Positions 26,584-35,518 of a stretch of DNA of 64,000 nucleotides are shown here, one piece after another (positions within the stretch are counted from its first letter, which is position 1; the number at the start of each line of letters is the position of its first letter). The stretch is from NCBI GenBank assembly GCA_031551635.1, contig JAVBNH010000008.1, forward strand, positions 1 to 64,000. The letters are read 5' to 3'. Source of the stretch: JAVBNH01 sp031551635 (GTDB lineage Bacteria; Bacillota; Clostridia; Oscillospirales; Acutalibacteraceae). The notes under the pieces are model-generated. The model did no database searches. It was not told the origin of the DNA and worked only from the letters and a program-made list of their open reading frames with translations. Made by a program: the position numbers and the translations under genes.

Positions 26584-28245
26584 TTACGCGGTCTCAATCT
26601 TGCTTTCGGCATGAAGATTAAACTGGTCAAGCGCTTTTTCACGCAGCACAACCTTTTGAATTTTGCCTGAAGCAGTCATCGGGAAGGCCTCCATAAACCA
26701 ATAATACTTCGGAATCTTAAAAAATGCAATATTTTGTTTGCAAAATTCATAAACTTCTTCTTCGGTAAGACTCTCGTCTTTTTTTATTATACAAGCGCAA
26801 ATCTCTTCACCGTATCGCTTGCTAGGCACACCTATGACCTGAACATCGCTGATTTTCGGGTGACGGTAAAGGCATTCCTCAATCTCCTTGGGGTATATGT
26901 TCTCACCGCCGCGGATAATCATATCCTTGAGTCTTCCGGTAACCTTGAAATAGCCCTCCTCATCACACATTACAAGGTCGCCTGAGTGGAGCCAGCCGTC
27001 CGCGTCAATGGCGTTTGCGGTGGCTTCGGGCATTTTATAGTATCCCTTCATTATGTTATAGCCTCTCGCGACAAATTCGCCGATTTCACCTCTCGGAAGC
27101 TCTTTATTGGTCGCGGGGTCTACAATTTTACACTCAACACCGGGGAAAGCCCTGCCGACAGTTGTGCAGCGATGTTCAACAGTGTCGTCAATGGTTGTCA
27201 TTGTGCAGCCGGGCGAGGATTCGGTCAGTCCGAAAACAATAACAATGTCCGGCATATGCATTTTTTCATTGACCTCCTGCATGGTCTTTATCGGACAGGG
27301 AGAGCCTGCCATGATACCGGTCCGCATTGAGGAAAGGTCATATTTGCTGAACTCAGGATATTCAAGCATGGCGATAAACATAGTCGGAACGCCGTGAACA
27401 GCCGTGCATTTTTCACTCTCGAGCGCGTCCAGAACCTTGTCGGCTTTGAAAGCGTCAACCGGCACAAATGGGGTCGCATGGGTTATGCAAGCCATGAGCG
27501 CAAGAACCATGCCGAAGCAATGGAAAAACGGTACGCAGATGCAGAGCTTGTCGTCACGGGTTAGCCGCATACCGTCGCCTATTGACATGCCGTTGTTGAG
27601 GATATTGTAATGAGTGAGCATAACGCCCTTTGGGAAGCCTGTTGTGCCGCTCGTGTACTGCATATTAATTATGTCATGGCAATCAAGTGTAGAGCGGAGC
27701 GCCTGATAATCATTTTCGCTGACGGTATCGCCGAGCTTTATGACGTCTGAAAAGCGAATCATTCCCGGGGGAGTCTCGCCGCTGCCGGCATAGATGACGG
27801 TTTTCAGGCAAGGGAAATTCGCGTCGCACAGCTTACCCGGCTCACTTGTTTTAAGCGAAGGGATAAGCTCGTTAATAATCTCGACATAGCTAGTGGTTTT
27901 AAAGCCGTCGATAAGGACAATAGCGTTTGAATCCGACTGTTTGAGCTGATAATCAAGCTCAAAGGTCTTGTAGCTCGTGTTGACAGTAACAAGTACAGCG
28001 CCCATTTTCGCGCTGCCGAAAAAGGTCAGAAGCCACTCCGGAACATTTGTCGCCCAGATTGATATATGGTCGTCTTTCTTGAGCCCCAGAGCCATAAAGC
28101 CCTTGGCAGTTCTAACACACTCCTCGTCAAACTCCTTGAAGCTCCTGCGATAGTCACGGTCAGTATAGTTTATCATATTATCGTCAGGATACTCTGACGC
28201 AAGCAGCTCAAGCTGCTGTCCCAATGTTCTTTTTGTAAATTCCAT
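26584..28245 (-). CDS. AMP-dependent acyl-CoA synthetase (fatty acid CoA ligase-like)
   Basis: The 553-residue protein is an ANL-superfamily adenylating enzyme: P-loop TSGTTGFPKGVMLTH (about 207-221), VFGLTESSPG, HSGDLVMCDEEG and the linker/hinge GRLKDMIIRGGENIYPKEIEE. The catalytic Lys is in SGKIQKVVLR. It activates a carboxylic acid to the acyl-AMP and then the CoA thioester. Full-length and apparently intact. It stands first in the minus series leading to the epimerase and cupin, but the 63-base gap and different pathway leave co-transcription open. Confidence 0.9.
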   Translation of the reverse strand: MEFTKRTLGQQLELLASEYPDDNMINYTDRDYRRSFKEFDEECVRTAKGFMALGLKKDDHISIWATNVPEWLLTFFGSAKMGAVLVTVNTSYKTFELDYQLKQSDSNAIVLIDGFKTTSYVEIINELIPSLKTSEPGKLCDANFPCLKTVIYAGSGETPPGMIRFSDVIKLGDTVSENDYQALRSTLDCHDIINMQYTSGTTGFPKGVMLTHYNILNNGMSIGDGMRLTRDDKLCICVPFFHCFGMVLALMACITHATPFVPVDAFKADKVLDALESEKCTAVHGVPTMFIAMLEYPEFSKYDLSSMRTGIMAGSPCPIKTMQEVNEKMHMPDIVIVFGLTESSPGCTMTTIDDTVEHRCTTVGRAFPGVECKIVDPATNKELPRGEIGEFVARGYNIMKGYYKMPEATANAIDADGWLHSGDLVMCDEEGYFKVTGRLKDMIIRGGENIYPKEIEECLYRHPKISDVQVIGVPSKRYGEEICACIIKKDESLTEEEVYEFCKQNIAFFKIPKYYWFMEAFPMTASGKIQKVVLREKALDQFNLHAESKIETA

Positions 28246-28275
28246 ATCAGCTCATCCTTTTATTTAGTAATTTAT

Positions 28276-28305
28276 AGTAAAATGATGATTTAATCATCGT
28301 TTACT
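28276..28305. repeat. Palindrome, family copy 1 (related to 50604-50629)
   Basis: An imperfect 30-base palindrome (AGTAAAATGATGATT and AATCATCGTTTACT) lies between the leuS stop and the acyl-CoA synthetase start. Its core GATGATT-AATCATCGTT and the following ACTTAG are shared with the palindrome at 50604-50629. After the hairpin the minus strand has only a short T-rich run, so it could be a weak leuS terminator. Confidence 0.55.
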
Positions 28306-30713
28306 TAGGGTTTAACAACGATATTTACAAGCTTACCCGAAACATAAAATTCTTTGACTATTGTTTTTCCGTCAATCTCCCCTGCGACTTTTTCCTCAGC
28401 CTTAGCTGCTGCAATCGCATCCTCGTTTGAAATATCACTCGCAACATTTATTCTCGCGCGGATTTTACCGTTAACTTGAACTGCGATTTCAACAGTCGCG
28501 TCAACACATTTTTCTTCGTTGTATGAAGGCCATTTCTGGTCTGTTACAACTGAACCGAAGCCCATGACTTCCCAAAGCTCCTCGGTAATATGCGGCGCGA
28601 AGGGATTCAGGAGAATCGTCAATGTTTTAAGCTCCGCTTTGTTGATTTTACCCTTATCATATATATCGTTCAGCAGGCTCATCATAGCAGCGATAGCGGT
28701 GTTCGCCTTCAAGTTGTCGATGTCCTCTGTGACCTTTTTTATTGTTCTGTGGAAGGCGCTCTCAAGCTCCGGTGAATATCTGTCGCCGCCCTCGCAAATT
28801 TCAATCAGACTCCAATATCTCTCGGTAAAACGCTTGCAGCCCTTAATCGAATCCGAATTCCACGGCGCAGCCTTTTCAAAGTCACCTATAAACATCTCAT
28901 AAAGTCTCATTGTGTCCGCGCCGTAACGCTCAACAATTTCATCGGGATTGACGACATTTCCTCTTGATTTACTCATCTTTTCGCCGTTTTCGCCCAAAAT
29001 CATACCGTGACTGGTGCGTTTAGCATAAGGCTCGCAGGTGGGCACAACACCGATATCAAAAAGGAACTTATGCCAGAAGCGGCTGTAGAGCAGGTGCAGT
29101 GTCGTGTGCTCCATCCCTCCGTTATACCAGTCCACAGGTGTCCAGTAATCAAGCGCTTCTTTTGAAGCCAGCGCGTCTTTATTTTGAGGGTCAATATAGC
29201 GCAGGAAATACCATGAGGAGCCTGCCCACTGCGGCATGGTATCCGTCTCCCTCTTCGCCGGTTTCCCGCACTTCGGGCAGACAGTGTTGACCCATTCGTC
29301 ATGCTTCGACAAGGGGGATTCACCGTTTTCCGCCGGTTCAAAATCGTCTATAATCGGAAGCTTCAGCGGCAGCTCGCTCTCGGCAACCGGAACAAAACCG
29401 CAGTCCTCGCAAATTACAATCGGTATAGGCTCGCCCCAATATCTCTGCCGCGCAAACACCCAGTCGCGCAGCTTATAGTTTACCTTTTCGTGACCGATGC
29501 CTGTGTCCTCAAGCCATTCGGTAATTTTCTTTTTTGCTTCCTCGACACTCAAGCCGCTAAGGAAGTCGGAATTGACCATTGTTCCGGTTTCGCAGTTTGT
29601 AAAGGCTTCTTTTTCTATGTCACCGCCGCTAACAACCTCGATTATCGGCAAAGAGAATTTCTTTGCAAACTCCCAGTCGCGTGTATCATGCCCGGGAACA
29701 GCCATTATAGCACCCGTGCCGTAGGATACCAACACATAGTCGGAGATAAAAATCGGAATTTCTTTGTTATTAACAGGATTAATCGCACATACACCGTCAA
29801 TTCTTACTCCGGTTTTATCCTTGTTAACCTCTGTGCGTTCAAAATCACTCTTACGCGAGGCTGCATCCTTATAGGCGGCGATTTCGGCATAGTTTTTGAT
29901 GCTGTCCTTCCATGCTTCCAGTGAGGGATGCTCAGGCGAAATGACCATATAGGTCGCGCCAAAAAGAGTGTCCGGGCGGGTTGTGAAAACAGTCAGTTTA
30001 TCGCCGTAGGAAGTAGCAAAATCAACCTCAGCACCCGTCGAGCGTCCAATCCAGTTTTTTTGCTGAGTCTTTACTCTTTCAATAAAATCAACCTCATCCA
30101 GGTCGTTGATCAAACGCTCGGCATATGCGGTGATTTTCAGCATCCACTGGCTCTTAATCTTCCTGACCACACCACTTCCGCAACGCTCGCAAACGCCGTC
30201 GACTATCTCTTCATTGGCAAGCACGCACTTGCAGGAGGTGCACCAGTTGACCGCCGTCTCCTTTTTATATGCGAGACCCTTTTCAAAAAGCTTCAGGAAA
30301 ATCCACTGGGTCCATTTATAGTATTCGGGGTCGGTCGTATTGATTTCGCGGCTCCAGTCAAAAGAAAAGCCTAATGAAATCAACTGAGCTTTAAAACGCT
30401 CTATATTATTTTTTGTCACAATCTCAGGGTGAATGTGATTTTTTATCGCGAAATTTTCCGTGGGAAGCCCGAAAGCGTCCCAACCCATTGGGTAAAGCAC
30501 ATTGTAGCCCTCAAGCCTTTTTTTCCGCGCAACTGTATCAAGCGCGGTATAAGAGCGAGGGTGACCGACATGCAGCCCCTGACCTGAAGGATATGGAAAT
30601 TCGACAAGGCAATAAAACTTCGGCTTGTCACTGTTATTTGAGGCGTGAAAAACCCCACTCTCCTCCCATTTTTTATGCCATTTTTTCTCACAGTTTTTAT
30701 AGTCATATGTCAT
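28305..30713 (-). CDS. leuS: Leucyl-tRNA synthetase
   Basis: The 802-residue class-I synthetase has the HIGH motif as HVGHPR, a CP1 editing domain of bacterial type, two zinc-type cysteine clusters (CTSCKC and CERCG), and KMSKS in GEKMSKSRGN. It charges tRNA-Leu and edits norvaline or isoleucine. I chose the ATG at 30713, nine bases after AAGGAG, not the TTG at 30722. It is the fourth gene behind the T-box at 32298-32564, which explains its control by uncharged tRNA-Leu. It follows rsfS by 13 bases. Confidence 0.97.
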   Translation of the reverse strand: MTYDYKNCEKKWHKKWEESGVFHASNNSDKPKFYCLVEFPYPSGQGLHVGHPRSYTALDTVARKKRLEGYNVLYPMGWDAFGLPTENFAIKNHIHPEIVTKNNIERFKAQLISLGFSFDWSREINTTDPEYYKWTQWIFLKLFEKGLAYKKETAVNWCTSCKCVLANEEIVDGVCERCGSGVVRKIKSQWMLKITAYAERLINDLDEVDFIERVKTQQKNWIGRSTGAEVDFATSYGDKLTVFTTRPDTLFGATYMVISPEHPSLEAWKDSIKNYAEIAAYKDAASRKSDFERTEVNKDKTGVRIDGVCAINPVNNKEIPIFISDYVLVSYGTGAIMAVPGHDTRDWEFAKKFSLPIIEVVSGGDIEKEAFTNCETGTMVNSDFLSGLSVEEAKKKITEWLEDTGIGHEKVNYKLRDWVFARQRYWGEPIPIVICEDCGFVPVAESELPLKLPIIDDFEPAENGESPLSKHDEWVNTVCPKCGKPAKRETDTMPQWAGSSWYFLRYIDPQNKDALASKEALDYWTPVDWYNGGMEHTTLHLLYSRFWHKFLFDIGVVPTCEPYAKRTSHGMILGENGEKMSKSRGNVVNPDEIVERYGADTMRLYEMFIGDFEKAAPWNSDSIKGCKRFTERYWSLIEICEGGDRYSPELESAFHRTIKKVTEDIDNLKANTAIAAMMSLLNDIYDKGKINKAELKTLTILLNPFAPHITEELWEVMGFGSVVTDQKWPSYNEEKCVDATVEIAVQVNGKIRARINVASDISNEDAIAAAKAEEKVAGEIDGKTIVKEFYVSGKLVNIVVKP

Positions 30714-30726
30714 AAATTTCAACTCC

Positions 30727-31077
30727 TTAATCTGTCAATAAAGACGAAATATCAACCTTGCTTGCGTCCGCCCATAATCGCTCGAGACTGTAATACTCTC
30801 TAGAGTCGGCTAGGAAAAGGTGAACAACGACAGTGCCGTAATCAATTAAAATCCAGCCGGTAGCGCGGCCTTCAACATGCTTTGCCTCTATCCCCTCTTT
30901 GCCCAGCTCATATTCCAAGTCATTCGCCAGAGACTTAATGTGTGTACCGCTTGTGCCGGTTGCAATAACGAAATAATCGGCGATAATTGTCAGCTCTGTT
31001 ATTTCTATTGCGAGAATGTCCGTTGCTTTTTTTTCGTCAAGCAATTTGACGATTTTGTCCATCAGTTGTTTACTCAA
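30727..31077 (-). CDS. rsfS: Ribosomal silencing factor RsfS
   Basis: The 116-residue protein is a typical RsfS/Iojap (DUF143) protein: DILAIEI, DYFVIATGTS, HVEGRATGWILIDYG and VVHLF are the family blocks. It binds ribosomal protein L14 and blocks subunit joining when nutrients are short. The TTG at 31077 is preferred because GGAGG lies eight bases upstream; the longer TTG start at 31092 would overlap that site. It overlaps yqeK by 8 bases and precedes leuS. Confidence 0.95.
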   Translation of the reverse strand: MSKQLMDKIVKLLDEKKATDILAIEITELTIIADYFVIATGTSGTHIKSLANDLEYELGKEGIEAKHVEGRATGWILIDYGTVVVHLFLADSREYYSLERLWADASKVDISSLLTD

Positions 31078-31654
31078 AATCTTTTCCTCCAAAATTTTCC
31101 AGAATTAACTCATTATACAGGCATATCGTATCGCGATGAATCGCGTTATTTTTTTCCACAAGCTCAAGAATAGTGAACTGTACACCCTCCAGCATCGCAA
31201 GTTCCAGGGAGATTTTTGCCTTTTCCCTCATTCGCTCTACCTCCGGATAATCCCTGTCAAGTGATATAAAATCAGCGATAAAAAGAATCTTTTCCATCAG
31301 TGTCATGTTTGCCCTGCCGGTTGTGTGATACCTTATTGCGCTTAAAATTTCACAGTCGGTAATGCCGGCGTTTTTTTCAGCATAGAGTGCGCCGGACATA
31401 GCATGCCAAAGCTTTTTAGTGGCTCTTTCAACAGGAGATATTTCGATATTATACTTATCAAATAAAGCGAAATGCTCTTTGCGTTTTGCCTGCTTCATAA
31501 CATCATGCATAATGCCTGCGATATAAGCTTTTTCGGGGTCAGCGCCATATTTGACTGCTAAAGCCTTCGCGCTGTCGGCAACCGCCATTGAATGCTCAAA
31601 ACGTTTTTCATCCAGTTTTAATTTTATCTCCTTGATATAATCATCAATTATCAA
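31070..31654 (-). CDS. yqeK: YqeK-like HD-domain hydrolase
   Basis: The protein of about 194 residues has the HD phosphohydrolase ligands: RFEHSMAVA, GIMHDVMK, HAMSGALYA and YHTTG, ending in an AD-FISLDRDYP block. B. subtilis YqeK hydrolyses diadenosine tetraphosphate symmetrically. The TTG at 31654 sits seven bases after AAAGGGGA and is preferred over a GTG at 31684. It overlaps nadD by 11 bases and rsfS by 8, so translation is probably coupled. Confidence 0.9.
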   Translation of the reverse strand: MIIDDYIKEIKLKLDEKRFEHSMAVADSAKALAVKYGADPEKAYIAGIMHDVMKQAKRKEHFALFDKYNIEISPVERATKKLWHAMSGALYAEKNAGITDCEILSAIRYHTTGRANMTLMEKILFIADFISLDRDYPEVERMREKAKISLELAMLEGVQFTILELVEKNNAIHRDTICLYNELILENFGGKDFE

Positions 31655-32282
31655 TATAAAGTCCCCTTTGTTTAATATAATCACAGACCTTTTCCGGTAA
31701 AAATTCCGCTATACTTTCGCCGCTTTTAACATTTTCGCGGATTTTTGTTGAGTTTATCTCATAAGGCGCGGTATTGAGAATCTGAATTTTATCATCATAG
31801 TCCCGCAGGACTTCCCTGCAATAAGCCCTCATTTTCAAGAGTTCATCGTTCTCATGTCTCATAATAACGCACAAAACTGCTTGCTCAAGGATTTTATTAT
31901 AGTCTTTCCATTTGTCGAAATAATAAAGCATATCTGTTCCAACAAGCAGATGAAGGGTGTAATCAGGGTAAATTTCCGCAAGCTCCCTGACGGTGTCAAC
32001 AGTATAACTTGTGCCGCCTCTGTTTATCTCCATAGTCGATACCTCAAAAAAGCTTTCCTCAAAAGCAAGGCGGCACATCTGAATACGTTCAGCAGCCTCA
32101 GCGAATGCTCCGGAGGATTTATGCGGCGGGATATTCGCTGGCATAATGACTATTTTATCAAGAGAGAGTTTATCCCTGAATTCCCGCGCGAGATGCAGGT
32201 GCCCGTTATGAGGGGGATTAAAGCTGCCGCCGAAAAGACCAAGTTTTTTCTTTGCAGATATATTAGTAATATTATTTTTCAT
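31644..32282 (-). CDS. nadD: Nicotinate-nucleotide adenylyltransferase
   Basis: The 212-residue protein opens with the nucleotidyltransferase motif GLFGGSFNPPHNGHLHLA, including the T/HxGH-like site. It carries MPANIPPHK, LLVGTDML and the C-terminal S-T-K-IRENV block. It adenylates nicotinate mononucleotide in NAD synthesis. The start at 32282 is supported by AAGGA eight bases upstream; upstream in-frame codons run into the T-box leader and are not coding. It is the first gene after the T-box. Confidence 0.95.
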   Translation of the reverse strand: MKNNITNISAKKKLGLFGGSFNPPHNGHLHLAREFRDKLSLDKIVIMPANIPPHKSSGAFAEAAERIQMCRLAFEESFFEVSTMEINRGGTSYTVDTVRELAEIYPDYTLHLLVGTDMLYYFDKWKDYNKILEQAVLCVIMRHENDELLKMRAYCREVLRDYDDKIQILNTAPYEINSTKIRENVKSGESIAEFLPEKVCDYIKQRGLYIDN

Positions 32283-32297
32283 AATAAAAATCCTTAA

Positions 32298-32564
32298 AAC
32301 ATGAAAAAATCCCTTACACCGGAATAATCCGGTATAAGGGACGATAAAAACCGCGGTACCACCCAAATTCAGCAAAATGCTGCACTCTGACCTCTGACAA
32401 GGCAAAACCCAATAACGAGGTTAACCGTCGCGCCCTATGATTTCAGACGCGCAACTCCGGAACGAGCTATACACAAAAGCCGGAATACTGCCTTGCACCT
32501 AACGGCAGCTCTCTTGAAACCGAATTAAGTCTTTTTTCCTTCATCGTCTTTATTTCTTTTGATT
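32298..32564 (-). promoter_or_regulatory. T-box riboswitch (leucine type) heading the nadD-yqeK-rsfS-leuS operon
   Basis: On the minus strand the leader has the T-box signature TGGGTGGTACCGCGG (32351-32365), whose bulge pairs with the tRNA CCA end. The K-turn motif AAGAGAG (32509-32515) is followed by a CTGCC/GGCAG hairpin with a GGTGCAA loop. A terminator hairpin lies at 32311-32340 (CCCTTATACCGG / CCGGTGTAAGGG) followed by ATTTTTTC. The likely specifier codon is CTC (Leu) at 32464-32466, before GTTCCGGAG. Uncharged tRNA-Leu should favour the antiterminator and switch the operon on. Confidence 0.93.
32311..32340 (-). terminator. T-box-controlled rho-independent terminator
   Basis: A 12-bp GC-containing stem with a short loop ends in a T-run on the minus strand (32304-32310 region). 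It competes with the antiterminator at 32351-32369. Confidence 0.88.
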
Positions 32565-32570
32565 TGTGAC

Positions 32571-32599
32571 ACTATAACATAATATTACTCACTTGTCAA
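32571..32599 (-). promoter_or_regulatory. Promoter of the T-box operon
   Basis: On the minus strand TTGACA (32594-32599) and TATAGT (32571-32576) are 17 bases apart, giving a start near 32564 and a leader of about 280 bases before nadD. Confidence 0.85.
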
Positions 32600-32649
32600 T
32601 AGTTTGTGAGGAGTTTTTTTGTCTTTCTTATTTTATCGTTAATTCCCAA

Positions 32650-32674
32650 AGTAAGTTCCACAGTGGAACTTACT
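32650..32674. repeat. Perfect 12-bp palindrome with one central base
   Basis: AGTAAGTTCCAC / GTGGAACTTACT flank a single A. It is followed on the plus strand by CTTTTT. It lies just beyond the glycosyltransferase stop (minus strand), where the T-run is missing, so it is either a weak terminator or a protein-binding palindrome. Confidence 0.6.
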
Positions 32675-32697
32675 CTTTTTATTGACCAAATATTTAT

Positions 32698-33816
32698 CTA
32701 TTTTAAGCTGTTTTTATAAATATTCCGCAGCTCATTAACATAATTCCCCATGTCCCGCTCTTCAAAATCCTTAAGCCCCTCTTTCGACATCGCCGAAAGG
32801 TCGAAATCGCCGTTTTTCGCGGACAATATCGCCTCACTCAGCTTTATAAAATCCTCGGGAGGGTAAAAAATGCCGTTGACGCCGTCTATAATGAGCTCGC
32901 TTGTAGCTTCGATTTTTGAAGATATTACGGGCAGAGCATTCAGAAACGCCTCATAAATAACCAGACCGAAGCCCTCGATTACCGATGATACCAGCAGCAC
33001 ATCAGCCATTTTCATATAGCTGTAAACGTTTGAGGATGCCATAGCGAAAAGAACATCCTCCTCAAGAGCGTTTTCCTTAACATAACTCCTCAGCTCAGCA
33101 AACAGATCTCCACTCCCGACAAAAACAAACTTTATATCGCTAATCCCTTTTTTCTTCAGCTCATTCGCGGCTTGCAGAATGGTAATCTGCGACTTTTCCG
33201 CAACCAGCCGCCCAACATTCAGGCAGACAAAATCAGTCTCTTTAAAGCCCAAATCACTCTTATTCACCGAAAGCTGGTTCTTTTGCGGATTTGGACGGAC
33301 AAAGCAATACACAACATCAATCTTATCTGGCTTAACTTTTTCATATTTTGAACAAAATGTTTTTACACTTTCGGACACAGCGATAAGTCTGTTTTTCTTG
33401 AAAAGATTTACTGTTAAGCGATTATATAGTCTCAACAGCATATATGCTGGATTGTTTTCCGTTTTCCACTTGTCAAGGCTGTGCATGGTCGTAAAAACAC
33501 GCAGTCGCGGCTTCAGAAGGCAAACGAGCCTTGTATATGTATCGGATTGAATCAGATGAGTATGTACTATCTGCGGTTTATACTCATTTATGAATTTAGA
33601 AAGAGAAATTATACCTTTTGCTATACCCTTTTCACTAAATCCTAAATACTTCATCCTTATACCGGCAGCCATGAATTGCGGCAGAAAAAATTCATCGGCA
33701 TATAAATACGCCACACAAACCTCGTCTCCGCTTTCCTTAAGCGCTATGCAGGTATCCAGCAGCAAGTTTTCCGCGCCGCCGCAGCAAAGCGAATTAATAA
33801 CGCATAAAATTCTCAT
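32698..33816 (-). CDS. GT4-like glycosyltransferase
   Basis: The 372-residue protein has a GT-B fold with the N-terminal GGAENLLLD (14-22) and a GT4 C-terminal domain: LNVGRLVAEKSQ, FVGSGDL and EGFGLVIYEA, the E-x7-E motif that holds the nucleotide-sugar phosphate. Retaining transfer of a sugar from a nucleotide donor is expected, probably for a cell-surface glycan. It stands alone: the T-box promoter is downstream and the patatin gene is 56 bases upstream. The acceptor is unknown. Confidence 0.88.
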   Translation of the reverse strand: MRILCVINSLCCGGAENLLLDTCIALKESGDEVCVAYLYADEFFLPQFMAAGIRMKYLGFSEKGIAKGIISLSKFINEYKPQIVHTHLIQSDTYTRLVCLLKPRLRVFTTMHSLDKWKTENNPAYMLLRLYNRLTVNLFKKNRLIAVSESVKTFCSKYEKVKPDKIDVVYCFVRPNPQKNQLSVNKSDLGFKETDFVCLNVGRLVAEKSQITILQAANELKKKGISDIKFVFVGSGDLFAELRSYVKENALEEDVLFAMASSNVYSYMKMADVLLVSSVIEGFGLVIYEAFLNALPVISSKIEATSELIIDGVNGIFYPPEDFIKLSEAILSAKNGDFDLSAMSKEGLKDFEERDMGNYVNELRNIYKNSLK

Positions 33817-33872
33817 ATCCTGTCGCTCCTGCTATAATATTTATAACAAATGCCCGGTTTTTCATTTAAACA

Positions 33873-34727
33873 TTAATTTCCGAAAACAAATTCCCGAATT
33901 CTGTCTTTGTTTTCATCTGCGTCGCTTATTGCCGAGGAATAAAGGCGGTCAATAAGTATGTCGTCATTTCCGAACATCGACATTTTCACATCCTGTGAGG
34001 GTGCGATAACGATAGCCCTCCCCTCTCGTTCAAGCTCCGCAACCTTCATGAGAGTTTCATTGTATAAGGTATGCCTCACCCTGAGCGCCTGAGCGATATT
34101 CGGGTATTTTACAAGAAGCTTTTTCGAAAGTGATTGCATTCTCTCAGGCGGCTTCACAAATCCGCGCATCCTTGAGAGCACAACAACAAGCTTTTCACAG
34201 CCGTCCTCAAGAGCCTTCAATACAGGTATCGGGTCGGTCGTTCCGCCGTCAAAATATTCCCTGCCTTCAATTGTCACAGGTTTATTCAGAATCGGAACGG
34301 CGCAGGTCGCCATAAGAACCTTATAATCATCAAGCTTTAAATCACTTCCGGAAAAATAAGCGGTTTCAGCTGTTTCCGCTGAGGTCACGGCGATTTTTAA
34401 GCTCGACGCTGTACGGCTGAGTGCCTCATAATCCACCGCGTCAAGATAGCTTGTTAGTGTCTCATAAATATAATCAAGCCCAAAAAAAGAGCCGTTTTTC
34501 AGCATATTTTTAAAGCTCATGTATTTTTCATTCTTGGCATGAAACTTAAAATAGCGGTAGTTCCTGCCCTTTTGTTTCGAGAGAAAGGAAACTAGATTCG
34601 CGCTTCCGGCAGAAACTCCGATGCAATAAGGGAAGCTGAAGCCCTCATCCAGAAAACGGTCAAGCACTCCGGCCCCATAAATACCCCTCATACCGCCGCC
34701 TTCAACAACCAAACCGACTTTATACAT
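33873..34727 (-). CDS. Patatin-like phospholipase
   Basis: The 284-residue protein has the patatin serine-aspartate dyad: oxyanion loop EGGGMRG (9-15), nucleophile elbow GVSAG (38-42, Ser40) and DGGTTDP with the catalytic Asp near residue 156. It is of the RssA/YjjU small bacterial type and lacks a signal peptide. It probably hydrolyses fatty-acyl esters of membrane lipids in the cytoplasm. It may be co-transcribed with the glycosyltransferase downstream. Confidence 0.9.
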   Translation of the reverse strand: MYKVGLVVEGGGMRGIYGAGVLDRFLDEGFSFPYCIGVSAGSANLVSFLSKQKGRNYRYFKFHAKNEKYMSFKNMLKNGSFFGLDYIYETLTSYLDAVDYEALSRTASSLKIAVTSAETAETAYFSGSDLKLDDYKVLMATCAVPILNKPVTIEGREYFDGGTTDPIPVLKALEDGCEKLVVVLSRMRGFVKPPERMQSLSKKLLVKYPNIAQALRVRHTLYNETLMKVAELEREGRAIVIAPSQDVKMSMFGNDDILIDRLYSSAISDADENKDRIREFVFGN

Positions 34728-35032
34728 TATATACCCCGTTTTCTGTAATCATTTTACAAGCATTGCGCATAAAATATATTTATCGCCTCATATAATAACA
34801 TCAAAAATTAAATCCGTCAATAAGACAATATCCGTTAATTTCCATATCTTTAATAAACAGATGAAAGTCACAAAAAAATAAAATTAATAACACAATGACA
34901 CAACAAAAAAAGCAAAATTTCAACATAATTTTGCAACAAAAAGTTTAAACAAACGTAGCGATTTGCATAAAATAATATGGTATTATTTGTACATAATATA
35001 AAAAGACTAAACACAAATAAGGAGGGTTGGAA
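34728..35032. other. AT-rich intergenic region, possible promoter only
   Basis: This 305-base region between divergent genes is very AT-rich. The only signal I see is an extended -10 (TGG-TATTAT, 34978-34986) without a convincing -35, directed toward the gene at 35033. A 71-codon minus-strand frame (34868-35083) crosses into that gene and is judged spurious. Confidence 0.4.
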
Positions 35033-35425
35033 ATGATAAGACTTTTTAGCAACAATATCAGGCACAATCAAAACAAGGCGCAAAACAAGCCGTCAGAGCT
35101 CAAGTCTTTACCGCTCAGCACCGCGGCAAGCGATACTGTCGTCTCAATTTCACAATACCGGCAAATACTCAGCGAGAGAAACGCTCTCGAGTTGGTTCGT
35201 TCCAGAAACAAGCAGATGAATATCTGCTGCGGGATTGATATTGATTATCTTGAAAAATTCCGGATTTATAAGGGCGTCTTTCTTTCCAGCCTCGCGGAAT
35301 TACTTGGTATTACGACAGAGCAGCTCACCGAATACATCAATTTTGACAAGGCTTGCAATTTGAGCTTTGCCGAAAACTGGGAAATCTCCCTGAACCTTCT
35401 TGCCACAAAAAGAGCAGAAATATAA
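35033..35425 (+). CDS. Small protein of unknown function
   Basis: The ATG at 35033 lies six bases after GGAGGG (35021-35026), a strong site. The 130-residue product has a polar N-terminal half (basic, Asn/Gln-rich) and a C-terminal half with a helix-turn-helix-like run: FLSSLAELLGITTEQLTEYI resembles a Xre-type recognition region. It could therefore be a small DNA-binding protein, but the match is weak. It has its own terminator and no partner gene. Confidence 0.7.
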   Translation: MIRLFSNNIRHNQNKAQNKPSELKSLPLSTAASDTVVSISQYRQILSERNALELVRSRNKQMNICCGIDIDYLEKFRIYKGVFLSSLAELLGITTEQLTEYINFDKACNLSFAENWEISLNLLATKRAEI

Positions 35426-35436
35426 ATTTTACAGAC

Positions 35437-35469
35437 GCAGCCGCTGAATTGTTTCAGCGGCTGCTTTTT
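35437..35469 (+). terminator. Rho-independent terminator
   Basis: GCAGCCGCTGAA (35437-35448) pairs with TTCAGCGGCTGC (35453-35464) around a 4-base loop and is followed by TTTTTA. Confidence 0.9.
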
Positions 35470-35518
35470 AATTTATAATGTTTAAAAACCTAACTCCTAC
35501 AACCTAATCCCTAACTCC

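Noticed and set aside
32283..32405. N-terminal extension of nadD into the leader
   Set aside because: The added residues are translation of the T-box terminator; the ATG at 32282 has the proper ribosome site.
34868..35083. 71-codon hydrophobic minus-strand frame
   Set aside because: It overlaps the start and ribosome site of the 130-aa gene and comes from AT-rich sequence (Phe/Leu runs).
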